Positions 9,278 to 20,270 of a stretch of 64,000 bases of DNA are shown here, one piece after another. The notes under the pieces were generated by a model that saw nothing but the letters and a program-made list of their open reading frames with translations, was not told where the DNA came from and did no database searches. Every line of letters starts with the position of its first letter. Position 1 is the first letter of the stretch. The stretch covers positions 3,967-67,966 of the forward strand of contig JBLRWH010000006.1 in NCBI GenBank assembly GCA_047921395.1, in the 5' to 3' direction. Position numbers and translations under genes: made by a program. The DNA is from XN24 sp047921395. Lineage in GTDB: Bacteria; Pseudomonadota; Gammaproteobacteria; Steroidobacterales; XN24.

Positions 9278-10621
9278 TCATACGGCGTCGGACAACGACG
9301 TGAAGGTGAAATCGCGCAGCTTCATCGGCGGAATCATCACCAGGGTGCTGAACGCGCCGCCCCCCCCGGAGGACACGCGGATGGGCCGCCCAAATTCCTC
9401 GACGTTGTTCAGCATGATGACCGGCGACTCGTTGAAGCGAAAGTTCTTGATCGGATACTTGATTTCGCCGTTCTCAATGTAGAAGGTGCCGTCGCGCGTC
9501 AGGCCGGTGAGCAGCATCGTCTGGGGGTCCACGAGGCGGATGTACCAGGTTCGGCTGACCAGGACGCCGCGCTCGGTGGAGGCCACGAGTTCCGCAGTGG
9601 ACTTGTCGCCGCCTGTCAGAATCAGGTTGGCGGGCTGCCCCGTCGGCTCCACTTCCTGCCGCTTGGCCCAGAAGCGCGAGTAACGCAGCCCACGCACCTT
9701 GCCGTCCTCGACGTACACCAGCCGGTCACGCGGCAGGCCCTCGGCGTCCCAGCCGGGCACGGGCACGTCCGGGTCCGCCGGATCGGCAAAGATGTTGACC
9801 CGCTTGTCGAACAGCTGCTCGCCGACCCGATTGCGGCCGCCGCGCTGGCTGAGGAAGCTGCGGCCCTCATCGGCCAGGCGTGCGTCGAAGCCGGACATCA
9901 TGAAGGTGACCAGGCCGGCCGCCGCAGCCGGCTCCAGGATCACCGTGTACTTGCCGGGCTCCAGCGCCCGCGCATCCACCGAGCCCTTGGCCTTGGCGAT
10001 CGCGGTGCGAATGCTGCGTCCCGCGTTGAACTGGCCCGTCCTGGCGACGTTGCTGCCGACCCATCCGGAGCCCGTACCGTCCTCGGTACGCACGGTGCAC
10101 GTATAGTCCAGCACGCTGGAGCGCGCATAACCGAAATTGCCCTTGCTGCTCGCGATCGCCGAAAAACTCACGGTGTCCGCCAGGAAGCCGGCGGCGACCA
10201 GGCCGTCTTCCTTGCAGGGGCCGATGGATTCCGCCGCCATGCGGGCCCTGAACTCCGGCGTGATGTCGGCAATGCTCGGGTCGAACGCCGGGGTGTCACG
10301 ATACTCCTGCTGCGCAAGCGCCGGCATGAATTCGGGGTTCTCGGGCGCCAGTCGCGCGAGCTCTTCCGAACGCCGCACCGCGCGCTCCAGCGACGCGTCG
10401 TCGAACTGGTTGATGGTGGTGCTGCCGCTGCGCGTGCCGAACGACGAGGTCACGGCAAGGACCACGTCGTCGATCATGCCGCTGGTGCTGATGTTGTTGA
10501 GCGCGAAGCGGATATTGCCCGCCTTCGAGCCCGTCAGGGAGGCGGTGATCTCGTCCGCCTCGGACAAGGCGATAACCTTGTCCAGAATGGCCTTGGCTTG
10601 TTTTTCGGTCAGGATGCTCAT
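9278..10621 (-). CDS. TldE/PmbA-like protein (inactive-type TldD/PmbA family member)
   Basis: This is a 447-residue protein. It shows TldD/PmbA family features: an N-terminal alpha/beta domain with IDDVVLAVTSSFG, then VILEPAAAAGLVTFMMSGFDARLADEGRS-type sequence and a C-terminal NVEEFGRPI segment. It lacks the HExxxH motif, as TldE partners do. The ATG at 10621 follows a good ribosome-binding site (GAGGGG, 9 bases upstream). It sits 14 bases after its TldD-like partner, and in known cases TldD and TldE form a heterodimeric metalloprotease. No export signal is visible, unlike its partner. Confidence 0.82.
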   Translation of the reverse strand: MSILTEKQAKAILDKVIALSEADEITASLTGSKAGNIRFALNNISTSGMIDDVVLAVTSSFGTRSGSTTINQFDDASLERAVRRSEELARLAPENPEFMPALAQQEYRDTPAFDPSIADITPEFRARMAAESIGPCKEDGLVAAGFLADTVSFSAIASSKGNFGYARSSVLDYTCTVRTEDGTGSGWVGSNVARTGQFNAGRSIRTAIAKAKGSVDARALEPGKYTVILEPAAAAGLVTFMMSGFDARLADEGRSFLSQRGGRNRVGEQLFDKRVNIFADPADPDVPVPGWDAEGLPRDRLVYVEDGKVRGLRYSRFWAKRQEVEPTGQPANLILTGGDKSTAELVASTERGVLVSRTWYIRLVDPQTMLLTGLTRDGTFYIENGEIKYPIKNFRFNESPVIMLNNVEEFGRPIRVSSGGGGAFSTLVMIPPMKLRDFTFTSLSDAV

Positions 10622-10635
10622 CGTTTCGTTTCCCC

Positions 10636-12276
10636 TCAACCGATGCTGCGCGCGGTGTTGATTACGTTCTGTGCGTCAAAGCGCGCGGTGCTGGAGCCGT
10701 GCGATACCGCCGAAGACTGCGCGGGCTGACCCTTGCCATCGAAGAACGAGCCGCCCAGGCGGTAGTCACGCTCGTCGCAGATCGCCGCGCACGCATTCCA
10801 GAATTCCGGCGTGCGCATCTGGTAGGCCACGTCCTCGAGCATGCGCGTCACCTTGCCGTCCTTGATCTCGTAGAACAGCTGGCCGCCGAACTGGGCGTTG
10901 TAGCGCTGCTGGTCGATCGAGAACGAGCCGTTACCGACGATCCAGATGCCGTTCTCGACCTGCGCGATCATTTCCTCCGGCGTGAGCGGCTCCTTGCCTG
11001 GCTCCAGCGAGACGTTGGGCATGCGCATGAACTGCACGCTCGACCAGGAGTCGGCATAACTGCAGCCGTGCGATTCATCCTCGCCGAGGATGTGGACCTC
11101 GTCGCGCGTGGCCATAAAATTCAAGAGCTTGCCGTTCTTCACCAGGTCCCAGCGCTTGGTGCGGATGCCCTCGTCGTCGAAGGCCACTGCGCCCAGGCTG
11201 GTGGGCTGGATCTTGTCGGCGAACAACGTGACACGCTCGCTGCCGTACTGGAAGCGTTCCTTGCGCTTCTCCAGCGTGGCAAAGCTGGTGCCGGCGAAGT
11301 TCGCCTCGAAGCCCAGCACACGGTCGAGTTCCAGTGGGTGGCCGACAGACTCGTGGATCGTGAGCCAGGTGTGCGAGGGATCAAGCACGAGGTCGTACCG
11401 TCCCGGCGCGACCGATGGCGCCTTGAGCTTCTCCTGCGCATGCTTTGCGGCAGCGATGGCATCGCTGCGCATGTCGTAGCTGCCGGCGTAGCAGACGACA
11501 TCCGCGGGCAGCTGCACCCTCCCGGCGGTGCCGCCGTCGAGGTATTCGTAGCCCATGCCCATCGGTGAGGACAGGCCGGCGCGGCTGCGAAACCTGCCGG
11601 ACTCCTTGTCGACCGCGGTCGCCGAGAGGGGCGCCCAGATGCGATGCACGTCCTGGTCGATATAGCTCCCCTCGCTGGAGGCGAAGTACTTCTGCTCGTT
11701 GACCAGGAACAGCGTGGATGTCACGAAGCTGGCGCCGGCGTCCATGGCGGCGGCGTTCACGTCCAGCAGCATGTCGACCTTTTCCTTGATCGGCACGGCC
11801 ATCGAGTTCTTGCGCACCGGGGTCTGCCATGACACCTCGCCGACGCCCTTGTTGGCGGCCATCACCACGCGCGAGCTCTGCGCCTTCGAGTTGGCCTTGG
11901 CGATCGCCGCCGCCTGGCGCGCCGCGCCGGCCACGCTGTCGAGATCGAGGCTGCTGGTGGCGGCGAACCCCCAGGTGCCATCGACGAGCGTGCGGACGCC
12001 GACTCCGGTGGACTCGGTATTCGTCACGTTCTGCACGTTCGCCTCGCGCGTGACGATGAACTGTCGCAGATAACGCCCGATCCTCACGTCACAGTAGCTG
12101 GCGCCCGCCTCGCGAGCCGCGGCGAGGGCCGCATCCGCGAGGTGCTTCTTAAGGGCCGGATCGAGGATGGAGAGCAGTTCCTCGGCGGCGATGGCGCGGC
12201 CCATGAACGGAGGCAGCACCAGGCTTGTCATGCCGAGGCCGGTATAGGCCAGAAATTCACGTCGATCCAAGGTCAT
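10636..12276 (-). CDS. Tat-exported TldD-family metallopeptidase
   Basis: This protein has about 546 residues. The N-terminus DRREFLAYTGLG plus a hydrophobic core is a clear twin-arginine signal. The TldD zinc motif HESVGHPLE is present near residue 308 (H, E, H in the expected spacing). The C-terminal region, where the family's fourth ligand (Cys454 in E. coli TldD, recalled) is expected, instead reads SFFDGKGQPAQSS by eye, so that cysteine may be absent or moved. The start is either ATG 12276 (GGAGG directly against it) or GTG 12288. It is paired with a TldE-like gene and precedes the DUF4159/MoxR genes on the same strand. Confidence 0.82.
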   Translation of the reverse strand: MTLDRREFLAYTGLGMTSLVLPPFMGRAIAAEELLSILDPALKKHLADAALAAAREAGASYCDVRIGRYLRQFIVTREANVQNVTNTESTGVGVRTLVDGTWGFAATSSLDLDSVAGAARQAAAIAKANSKAQSSRVVMAANKGVGEVSWQTPVRKNSMAVPIKEKVDMLLDVNAAAMDAGASFVTSTLFLVNEQKYFASSEGSYIDQDVHRIWAPLSATAVDKESGRFRSRAGLSSPMGMGYEYLDGGTAGRVQLPADVVCYAGSYDMRSDAIAAAKHAQEKLKAPSVAPGRYDLVLDPSHTWLTIHESVGHPLELDRVLGFEANFAGTSFATLEKRKERFQYGSERVTLFADKIQPTSLGAVAFDDEGIRTKRWDLVKNGKLLNFMATRDEVHILGEDESHGCSYADSWSSVQFMRMPNVSLEPGKEPLTPEEMIAQVENGIWIVGNGSFSIDQQRYNAQFGGQLFYEIKDGKVTRMLEDVAYQMRTPEFWNACAAICDERDYRLGGSFFDGKGQPAQSSAVSHGSSTARFDAQNVINTARSIG

Positions 12277-12587
12277 CCTCCGGCGCACCGCGTGCGCGCG
12301 ATTTCATTGGGGTAGCGGGAGGGGAGGCGGTTTGCACTCCCGAGCGGTCGATTATTGCTCGATGCGGCCTGATGCGCAAAAAGTTTTCTAAATTAGGGCG
12401 TGCGCAGATAGACAGGTTCCCCATGAAAAGCTCCTGGGGACTGCGCTCGACGTCCGGGCTGGTGCTGGTTGCAGGGCTGCGCGACAGCGACTGGCAAGAC
12501 GTGGCAAGGCATGCGACGCGCCAGCAGTCAGCCGAGCAGTAGCCAGGCCAGCCAGGCCCGGGCCGAGCGCGGCGCGTAAGCCCGACT
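12277..12587. other. Intergenic region between the sirtuin and TldD-like genes
   Basis: This stretch is 311 bases without a confident gene. On the minus strand an ATG at 12591 overlaps the sirtuin stop as ATGA and opens a 67-codon frame ending at 12388. Its composition (Ala/Arg/Ser/Pro) looks like chance coding in GC-rich DNA, so I do not call it a gene. An AT-rich patch at 12377-12397 stands out from the surroundings and lies just upstream of a possible promoter for the TldD-like gene. Confidence 0.5.
12351..12379 (-). promoter_or_regulatory. Possible sigma-70 promoter for the TldD-like gene
   Basis: On the minus strand, TTGCGC (12379-12374), a 17-base spacer and AATAAT (12356-12351) form a plausible -35/-10 pair. 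The -10 matches five of six bases; the -35 matches only three. The start codon lies about 75 bases downstream. The assignment rests on pattern reading only. Confidence 0.35.
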
Positions 12588-13331
12588 TCATGCGCCGAGG
12601 CGCTCGACCAGCCGTGGCAAGGTCGTGCCCGCCGGACCACGCAAGACGTAGTCGGCAGACTCGCTCAAGGGCGTCGGATGAGTATTGGCTTCGACAATCA
12701 CGGCCCCGGACCAGCGCGCGACTTCCACCAGCTGCGCCGCCGGGTACACCCGCCCGGACGTGCCGATGGAGAAGAACACGTCCGCGGCCGCGGCGTAGCG
12801 CCACGCCATCTTCAATGCCTCCTCGGGAATCGCCTCGCCGAACCAGACCACGCCCGGCCCCATGCGCTGGTTGCAGCGGGGACAGGCGGGTGGAGATTCG
12901 AGTTCGGGGTCCGGGTGCAGCATTTCATGGCCGCAGTCGCGGCAGCGATTCCGGAACAGGTTGCCGTGGAACTCGATCACGTCGCGGCTCCCCGCGCGCT
13001 GGTGAAGGCCGTCCACGTTCTGTGTCACGAGCACCGCACCGGCCAGGCGCGCCTGCAGTTGCGCGATCGCATAGTGGGCGCCATTGGGCTGCGCCGCGGC
13101 GACGTGGCGCCGCCGCTCGCGATACCAGGCCCAGACGAGGTCCGGGTCGCGCCTGAAGGCCTCCGGGGTCGCGAGTTCCTCGGGGCGATACCGCGCCCAC
13201 AGGCCGGTCATCTCGTCGCGGAAGGTGGGGACACCGCTTTCGGCCGAGACCCCTGACCCGGTCAGGAATACAACCCGTCCGGCCTGCCGGAGGGACTCCA
13301 GCAGGCCGGACGGGATTTCCGGGGACGCCAT
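12588..13331 (-). CDS. NAD-dependent protein deacylase (sirtuin, SIRT5/CobB type)
   Basis: This is a 247-residue sirtuin. The NAD site GSGVSAESGVPTFR starts at residue 25, TQNVDGLHQRAG at 103, and the catalytic His is 122 (FHG). The zinc cysteines are C130, C133, C150 and C153. Y70 and R73 form the YxxR pair that in SIRT5/CobB enzymes recognises succinyl and malonyl groups, so desuccinylation is likely as well as deacetylation. The ATG at 13331 was chosen because upstream sequence runs into aconitase. It starts 13 bases after the acnA stop, suggesting cotranscription of a lysine deacylase with a TCA-cycle enzyme. Confidence 0.9.
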   Translation of the reverse strand: MASPEIPSGLLESLRQAGRVVFLTGSGVSAESGVPTFRDEMTGLWARYRPEELATPEAFRRDPDLVWAWYRERRRHVAAAQPNGAHYAIAQLQARLAGAVLVTQNVDGLHQRAGSRDVIEFHGNLFRNRCRDCGHEMLHPDPELESPPACPRCNQRMGPGVVWFGEAIPEEALKMAWRYAAAADVFFSIGTSGRVYPAAQLVEVARWSGAVIVEANTHPTPLSESADYVLRGPAGTTLPRLVERLGA

Positions 13332-13344
13332 CGGCGTCCCGGCC

Positions 13345-16101
<2,757 letters not shown>

Positions 16102-16160
16102 GATTCCTCCGGGATGGCTTGGGGGCGGGCCGGTCGTGCGGATCCGCCAGGTGAGGCTAG

Positions 16161-16166
16161 ATTATA
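16161..16166 (-). promoter_or_regulatory. Candidate -10 element for acnA
   Basis: A perfect TATAAT on the minus strand lies about 60 bases upstream of the acnA ATG, inside the short mnmA-acnA gap. No good -35 is seen at 16-18 bases, where the sequence reads like GTCTCA within the 3' end of mnmA, so the promoter may need an activator. Confidence 0.5.
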
Positions 16167-16177
16167 GCGGAACCGGC

Positions 16178-17296
16178 TCAGGCTGAGACGGCGCGGCGGC
16201 TTGATGCGGTTGTCCCGAGCGCGGGCGCCACCTGCTCGATGGTCGCCCCACCGAGACAGAGTTCGCCCGCGTAGAACACCACGAACTGTCCCGGTGTGAG
16301 GGCCCGCTGGGGGCTGTCGAAGCGCACCGTGAGACGCCCGCCCCCGGCAGCCTCGACCTGGCAGGGCTGGTCCGGCTGGCGGTGGCGGGTCCGCGCCGTG
16401 CACGCGAGCGGCAACGTCGGCGGTGCGCCCTCGATCCAGTGCGCCTCGATCGCCGTCAGGCGGTCGCTGAACAGCCCGGGATGGTCGTGGCCCTGGACCA
16501 CGAGGAGGACATTGCGCACCCGATCTTTGCCGGCGACATACCAGGGGGCATCGCCGGCGCCCGCGACCCCCCCGACACGCAGTCCCTGCCGCTGGCCGAG
16601 GGTGTAACGGCTCAGCCCGTCGTGCTGCCCGAGGCGGCGCCCTGCGGGGTCCTCGATCTCCCCGGGTTCGTCGTCCAGGTAGCGCCCGAGGAACTCCGCG
16701 AACGGGCGCTCGCCGATGAAACAGATGCCCGTGCTGTCCTTGCGGTCGTGGTTCGACAGGCCATTGGCCTTGGCGATCGCGCGGACCTCGCGCTTGAGCA
16801 GCGCCCCGAGCGGGAACAGCGTCCTGCGCAGCGCATCCCGGGAGACGGCGTGCAGGAAATAGGTCTGGTCCTTGCCCGCATCCGCCGCGCGCAAGAGGCG
16901 CCCGTGCCCGTCGGTGCGGGCGTAATGACCGGTCGCAATGAGCTCCGCGCCGAGGCGCAGGGCGTGCTGCAGGAAGCTGCCGAACTTGATCTCGCGGTTG
17001 CAGAGCACGTCCGGGTTGGGGGTGACGCCCGCCCGGTAACCGTCCAGGAAGGCCTGGAACACCTGCTCGCGGTACTCGCGGGAGAAATCGACGTAGTGCA
17101 GCGGGATGCCGAGGCGTTCGCAGGCGTCGCGGGCTGCCTGGAAATCCTCGGCGGACTGGCAGTAGCCTTCCTCATCCTCGGCCCAGTTGCTCATGAACAG
17201 GCCCTGCACAGCGTAGCCGGCCTCGAGCAGGCGCAGGGCGGCCACGGAGGAGTCCACGCCCCCGGACAGGCCCACGATGACCGGCTCCCGATTCAT
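16178..17296 (-). CDS. mnmA: tRNA-specific 2-thiouridylase MnmA
   Basis: This is a 372-residue enzyme that makes 2-thiouridine at position 34 of tRNA-Lys, -Glu and -Gln. The PP-loop is GLSGGVDSSVA at the N-terminus. The catalytic cysteines are C99 (TPNPDVLCNREIKF) and C192 (STGICFIGERPF), both in expected contexts. The tail after the beta-barrel domain is slightly longer than usual. The start ATG at 17296 gives MNREPVIVGLSGG. The gene is upstream of acnA on the same strand and 52 bases after the oxidoreductase gene. Confidence 0.96.
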   Translation of the reverse strand: MNREPVIVGLSGGVDSSVAALRLLEAGYAVQGLFMSNWAEDEEGYCQSAEDFQAARDACERLGIPLHYVDFSREYREQVFQAFLDGYRAGVTPNPDVLCNREIKFGSFLQHALRLGAELIATGHYARTDGHGRLLRAADAGKDQTYFLHAVSRDALRRTLFPLGALLKREVRAIAKANGLSNHDRKDSTGICFIGERPFAEFLGRYLDDEPGEIEDPAGRRLGQHDGLSRYTLGQRQGLRVGGVAGAGDAPWYVAGKDRVRNVLLVVQGHDHPGLFSDRLTAIEAHWIEGAPPTLPLACTARTRHRQPDQPCQVEAAGGGRLTVRFDSPQRALTPGQFVVFYAGELCLGGATIEQVAPALGTTASSRRAVSA

Positions 17297-17348
17297 GCGA
17301 CCGATATGTTACACCGCGGCCACCGGATTGCGGCGCCGTGCGAACTCG

Positions 17349-18629
17349 CTACCAGAGCGCGTCGCGCAACTTGAACCAGGCCATGGCGGCGACCAGCAGC
17401 GGCGTTCTCAGGGCCCGTCCGCCCGGGAACGGATGGTGACGGATGCGCTCGAAGACCTCGAGACGCTCGGCCTGGCCGCGGATGGCCTCGGCCAGGATGA
17501 AGCCGGCCAGGCCGGCGGCCGCGACCCCGTGACCGGAAAAGCCCTGGGCGAAGAACACGTTGCGCTCGAGCCGTCCCCAGTGCGGCGCGCGGTTCATGCT
17601 GATATCGAGCACGCCGCCCCACAGATAGTCAAAGCCGATGCCGCGGAGCTGCGGAAACACCCGCGTCATGCGCCGGGTCATGACGCTGCGGAGGTTCGGA
17701 GGCGTGAGGTTGGAATAGCTCGCCCGGCCGCCGAACAACAGGCGGTGATCGGCGCTGAGCCGGAAGTAATCGAGCGCCCAGTTCGTGTCCGCAACCGCCA
17801 TCCCGTTGCGGATGAGCCGCGTTGCCCGTTCCGCCCCGAGCGAGGGTGTGGCGCCGATATAGGTCGCGACCGGCATGATGCGGCGGTCCAGTTCCGGGGC
17901 GATGCCGCGGACCAGCACATTCCCCGCCAGCACCACGAACTCGCACTCCACTTCGCCTTGCGCGGTGTAAAGGATGGGGCGGGGGCCGCGATCCATCTTC
18001 AGCACGGCGCTGTGCTCGAAGATCATCGCGCCCTTGTCCGTCGCGACGCTGGCCAGTCCCAGCAGGTAATTCAGGGTATGCAGGTGGCCGACACCCGGGT
18101 CGTACAGCGCGCCGATGTAGTGCTCGCTGTCGAGCACCGTGCGCAGTTGGGCCTGGTCCCACCACTCGAGCGGATAGTCGTAGCGCTCGGCGAGGTGCTG
18201 CTGCCAGGCCTTGAGCTCGTTGACGTGCCGCGGCTTGATGGCCACGTGCGCCTGCCCGTCGCGCCAGTCGCAGTCAATGCTGTACCGGGCGATCCGCTCC
18301 CGTATCAGGCGCAGCCCATCCAGCGACCAGCGGAACAGGAGGCGCGCATCGTCCGGGCCGAGCAGCTTCTCGATCTTGTCCTCGCTGCAGCCGTATCCGG
18401 TCAGGGCCTGTCCGCCGTTGCGGCCCGACGCCCCACAGCCGACGTGCCCGGCTTCCAGGACGATCACCCGGTAGCCGGCATCCGCCAGCTCCAGGGCCGC
18501 GCTGAGGCCGGCGAACCCGGCGCCCAGCACGCACACGTCGGCGGTGTGCCGGCCGTGCAGCGAGGGCCGGTCCGGGGCGGGATTCGCGGTCGCCTCGTAC
18601 CAGGAATCGGGCGGGCGGCGAGGGGGCAT
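17349..18629 (-). CDS. puuB: FAD-dependent oxidoreductase, gamma-glutamylputrescine oxidase-like
   Basis: This is a 426-residue DAO-type flavoprotein. The ADP-binding motif VCVLGAGFAGLSAALELADAG starts near residue 30, followed by GCGASGRNGGQALTGYGC, a typical PuuB/OrdL pattern. The C-terminal FAD contact region reads NVFFAQGFSGHGVAAAGLAG. In the Puu pathway this enzyme oxidises gamma-glutamylputrescine to the aldehyde, releasing ammonia and peroxide. The ATG at 18629 follows CGGAGAG; it starts 21 bases after the PuuA-like gene, so the two form a leftward operon. The specific substrate is inferred from neighbours. Confidence 0.82.
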   Translation of the reverse strand: MPPRRPPDSWYEATANPAPDRPSLHGRHTADVCVLGAGFAGLSAALELADAGYRVIVLEAGHVGCGASGRNGGQALTGYGCSEDKIEKLLGPDDARLLFRWSLDGLRLIRERIARYSIDCDWRDGQAHVAIKPRHVNELKAWQQHLAERYDYPLEWWDQAQLRTVLDSEHYIGALYDPGVGHLHTLNYLLGLASVATDKGAMIFEHSAVLKMDRGPRPILYTAQGEVECEFVVLAGNVLVRGIAPELDRRIMPVATYIGATPSLGAERATRLIRNGMAVADTNWALDYFRLSADHRLLFGGRASYSNLTPPNLRSVMTRRMTRVFPQLRGIGFDYLWGGVLDISMNRAPHWGRLERNVFFAQGFSGHGVAAAGLAGFILAEAIRGQAERLEVFERIRHHPFPGGRALRTPLLVAAMAWFKLRDALW

Positions 18630-18649
18630 CGGTTGTCTCTCCGGTGGGG

Positions 18650-20017
18650 TCAGACCTGGCGCAGGTACCAGTCGATATCGGTGCTGCCGATCTCGCGGTG
18701 GAAGTCCTTCATTTCCTTCAGCTTCTGCTGCCCGAAGATATGTCGGAACCGGGTCCCTAAGGCGCTGGCGACGAACTCGCTCGCCTGGAAGTCGCGGATG
18801 GCATCCCGCCAGTACATGTCCACGGCGCCAGTCTGCTCGTAGGCATTGCCTACCACGGGCGCGCCGGATTCGAGCTGCTGCTCGATGCCGTGCAGCATGC
18901 CCGCGAGCACGCCGGCCGCGAGCAGGTAGGGATTGCTGTCGGCCCCCGCAATGCGATGCTCGATCCGGGTGTTGGCGCCATTGCTGTATGGGATGCGCAT
19001 TGCGACAGTCCGGTTGTTGAATCCCCAGGTGTCGCTCAGCGGTACAAAGGCACCCGGCACGAAGCGGCGATAGCTGTTGGCATGCGGAGCGAACAGCAAC
19101 ATGCAGTCCGCTCGGGTCGCCTGCAGGCCGCCGATGGCATGGCGCAGCGCAGCGCAGGGCGCGCTCGCCTCGCTGGCGAAAATGTTGTTGCCTGCCCGGT
19201 CGAGCACGCTGACGTGCAGGTGGGCGCCGCTGCCCGACTGGCCGGTGACCGGCTTGGCCATGAAACTCGCGAGCATGCCGTGCTGTCCGGCGATCGCCTT
19301 GACCGCACGTTTCAGGTAGATGGCATCGTCGCACGCAAGCAGGGCGTCCGGACGATGGCGCAAGTTGATCTCGAACTGTCCCGGTGCGTACTCCGCGACT
19401 GCGGTATCGGCAGGAATCGACTGCGCCTCGCAGGCGGCCGCGACGGCGTCCAGAAAGCCCTGGTGATCGACCAGGTCCTGCATGTAATACACCTGCGTGG
19501 AATTGTCGCGCATGCGGGTGGCTGGATTGATCGCGGTTCGCGGCCGTCCGTCCGCGCCGAGCGTCCGGTCGAACAGGTAGAACTCCAGTTCCACCGCGAC
19601 GACCGGCGTGAGCCCGCGGGCGGTATAGCGACTGAGCACCCGTTTCAGCACCTCCCTGGGGCTGCCCGGGAAGAGGTCGCCGTGACCGTCCTCCATTTCC
19701 AGCAGGCACTGTGCCATGGGCTTGTCCTGCCATGGCACCGGCCTCAGGCTGCCCGCGACGGGGCGGCAGATGCGGTCCTCGTCGCCGATGTCGTATCCCA
19801 GCCCGGTTTCTTCGACGGTGTTGCCGTTGATATCGGTGGCAATGAGCGACATGGGCAGGCAGACGCCATCCTGGTACACCTTGACCAGCGCCTCTCGCGT
19901 GACGCGCTTGCCGCGCAGCAGGCCGTTGCAGTCTGGCAGCAACAGGTCGACGGCCCGGCAATCGGGCATCGCGTCCAGCACGGCGGCATCGTCGGAAGGG
20001 AGTGAGTGCAGCTTCAT
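18650..20017 (-). CDS. puuA: Glutamine synthetase-family gamma-glutamylpolyamine synthetase (copy 1)
   Basis: This protein has about 455 residues. It is a glutamine synthetase-fold ligase, with VVAVELEFYLF metal ligands, GAHLHVSVLD, the ATP-site region NSYRRFVPGAFVPLSDTWG and the R-I-E-H-R-I-A-G-A-D-S-N-P-Y motif. By analogy with PuuA it attaches glutamate to putrescine or a related amine. The start at 20017 (MKLHSLPSDD) is chosen over an in-frame ATG at 20071; neither has a good ribosome-binding site. It is divergent from the PuuD-like gene and upstream of the PuuB-like gene, and a candidate operator sits 60 bases upstream. Confidence 0.82.
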   Translation of the reverse strand: MKLHSLPSDDAAVLDAMPDCRAVDLLLPDCNGLLRGKRVTREALVKVYQDGVCLPMSLIATDINGNTVEETGLGYDIGDEDRICRPVAGSLRPVPWQDKPMAQCLLEMEDGHGDLFPGSPREVLKRVLSRYTARGLTPVVAVELEFYLFDRTLGADGRPRTAINPATRMRDNSTQVYYMQDLVDHQGFLDAVAAACEAQSIPADTAVAEYAPGQFEINLRHRPDALLACDDAIYLKRAVKAIAGQHGMLASFMAKPVTGQSGSGAHLHVSVLDRAGNNIFASEASAPCAALRHAIGGLQATRADCMLLFAPHANSYRRFVPGAFVPLSDTWGFNNRTVAMRIPYSNGANTRIEHRIAGADSNPYLLAAGVLAGMLHGIEQQLESGAPVVGNAYEQTGAVDMYWRDAIRDFQASEFVASALGTRFRHIFGQQKLKEMKDFHREIGSTDIDWYLRQV

Positions 20018-20076
20018 AGACACATCGTCTGGCCCAGGTGTTGCGCTCGTAATACTAGCAGAGGGAATCATCCAGC

Positions 20077-20092
20077 GTTAAATATTTTCAAC
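20077..20092. promoter_or_regulatory. Candidate PuuR-type operator (site B)
   Basis: The minus-strand reading is GTTGAAAATATTTAAC, a 16-base near-palindrome (12 of 16 positions match its reverse complement) in otherwise GC-rich DNA, located upstream of the leftward ligase gene. It resembles two other sites, at 20209 and 33272. A TAGTAT hexamer lies downstream on the same strand, so the site could overlap a promoter. Confidence 0.5.
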
Positions 20093-20208
20093 GGCCCTTC
20101 GTTCCGGGGAAGCTTTGCCGCGGGTCCTGGAACCCTCATTATCCTTTGACCGCGAGCCGCAACGGGAATTCGGCTTCCTGCCTTGCGACTAAAATGATCC
20201 ACCGAGGC

Positions 20209-20224
20209 GTTGATAAAATCAAAC
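20209..20224. promoter_or_regulatory. Candidate PuuR-type operator (site A)
   Basis: The plus-strand reading is GTTGATAAAATCAAAC, also containing the symmetric TTGAT/ATCAA. It lies 47 bases upstream of the puuD-like ATG, in the same divergent intergenic region as site B and sharing its GTTGA-N8-AAC outline. Confidence 0.5.
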
Positions 20225-20270
20225 AGCCGGGTTAGGGTTGGACGCGAATAACTCTACAAAGCACCCCCGC

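Noticed and set aside
12225..12542. Short plus-strand open frame ending in a Gln/Arg-rich tail between the TldD-like and sirtuin genes
   Set aside because: It starts inside the TldD-like gene on the opposite strand and has no ribosome-binding site or motif.
12388..12591. 67-codon minus-strand frame beginning with an ATGA overlap at the sirtuin stop
   Set aside because: The overlap is attractive, but residue composition looks like random GC-rich coding and there are no motifs.
17349..19961. Single open frame of 870 codons suggesting a fusion of PuuA-like and PuuB-like proteins
   Set aside because: The first half is a shifted reading of the ligase gene; the oxidase has its own ATG and ribosome-binding site at 18629.
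20238..20270. TTG start 33 bases upstream of the PuuD-like ATG
   Set aside because: The extra residues (DANNSTKHPR) do not resemble the family, and the ATG fits the usual N-terminus.
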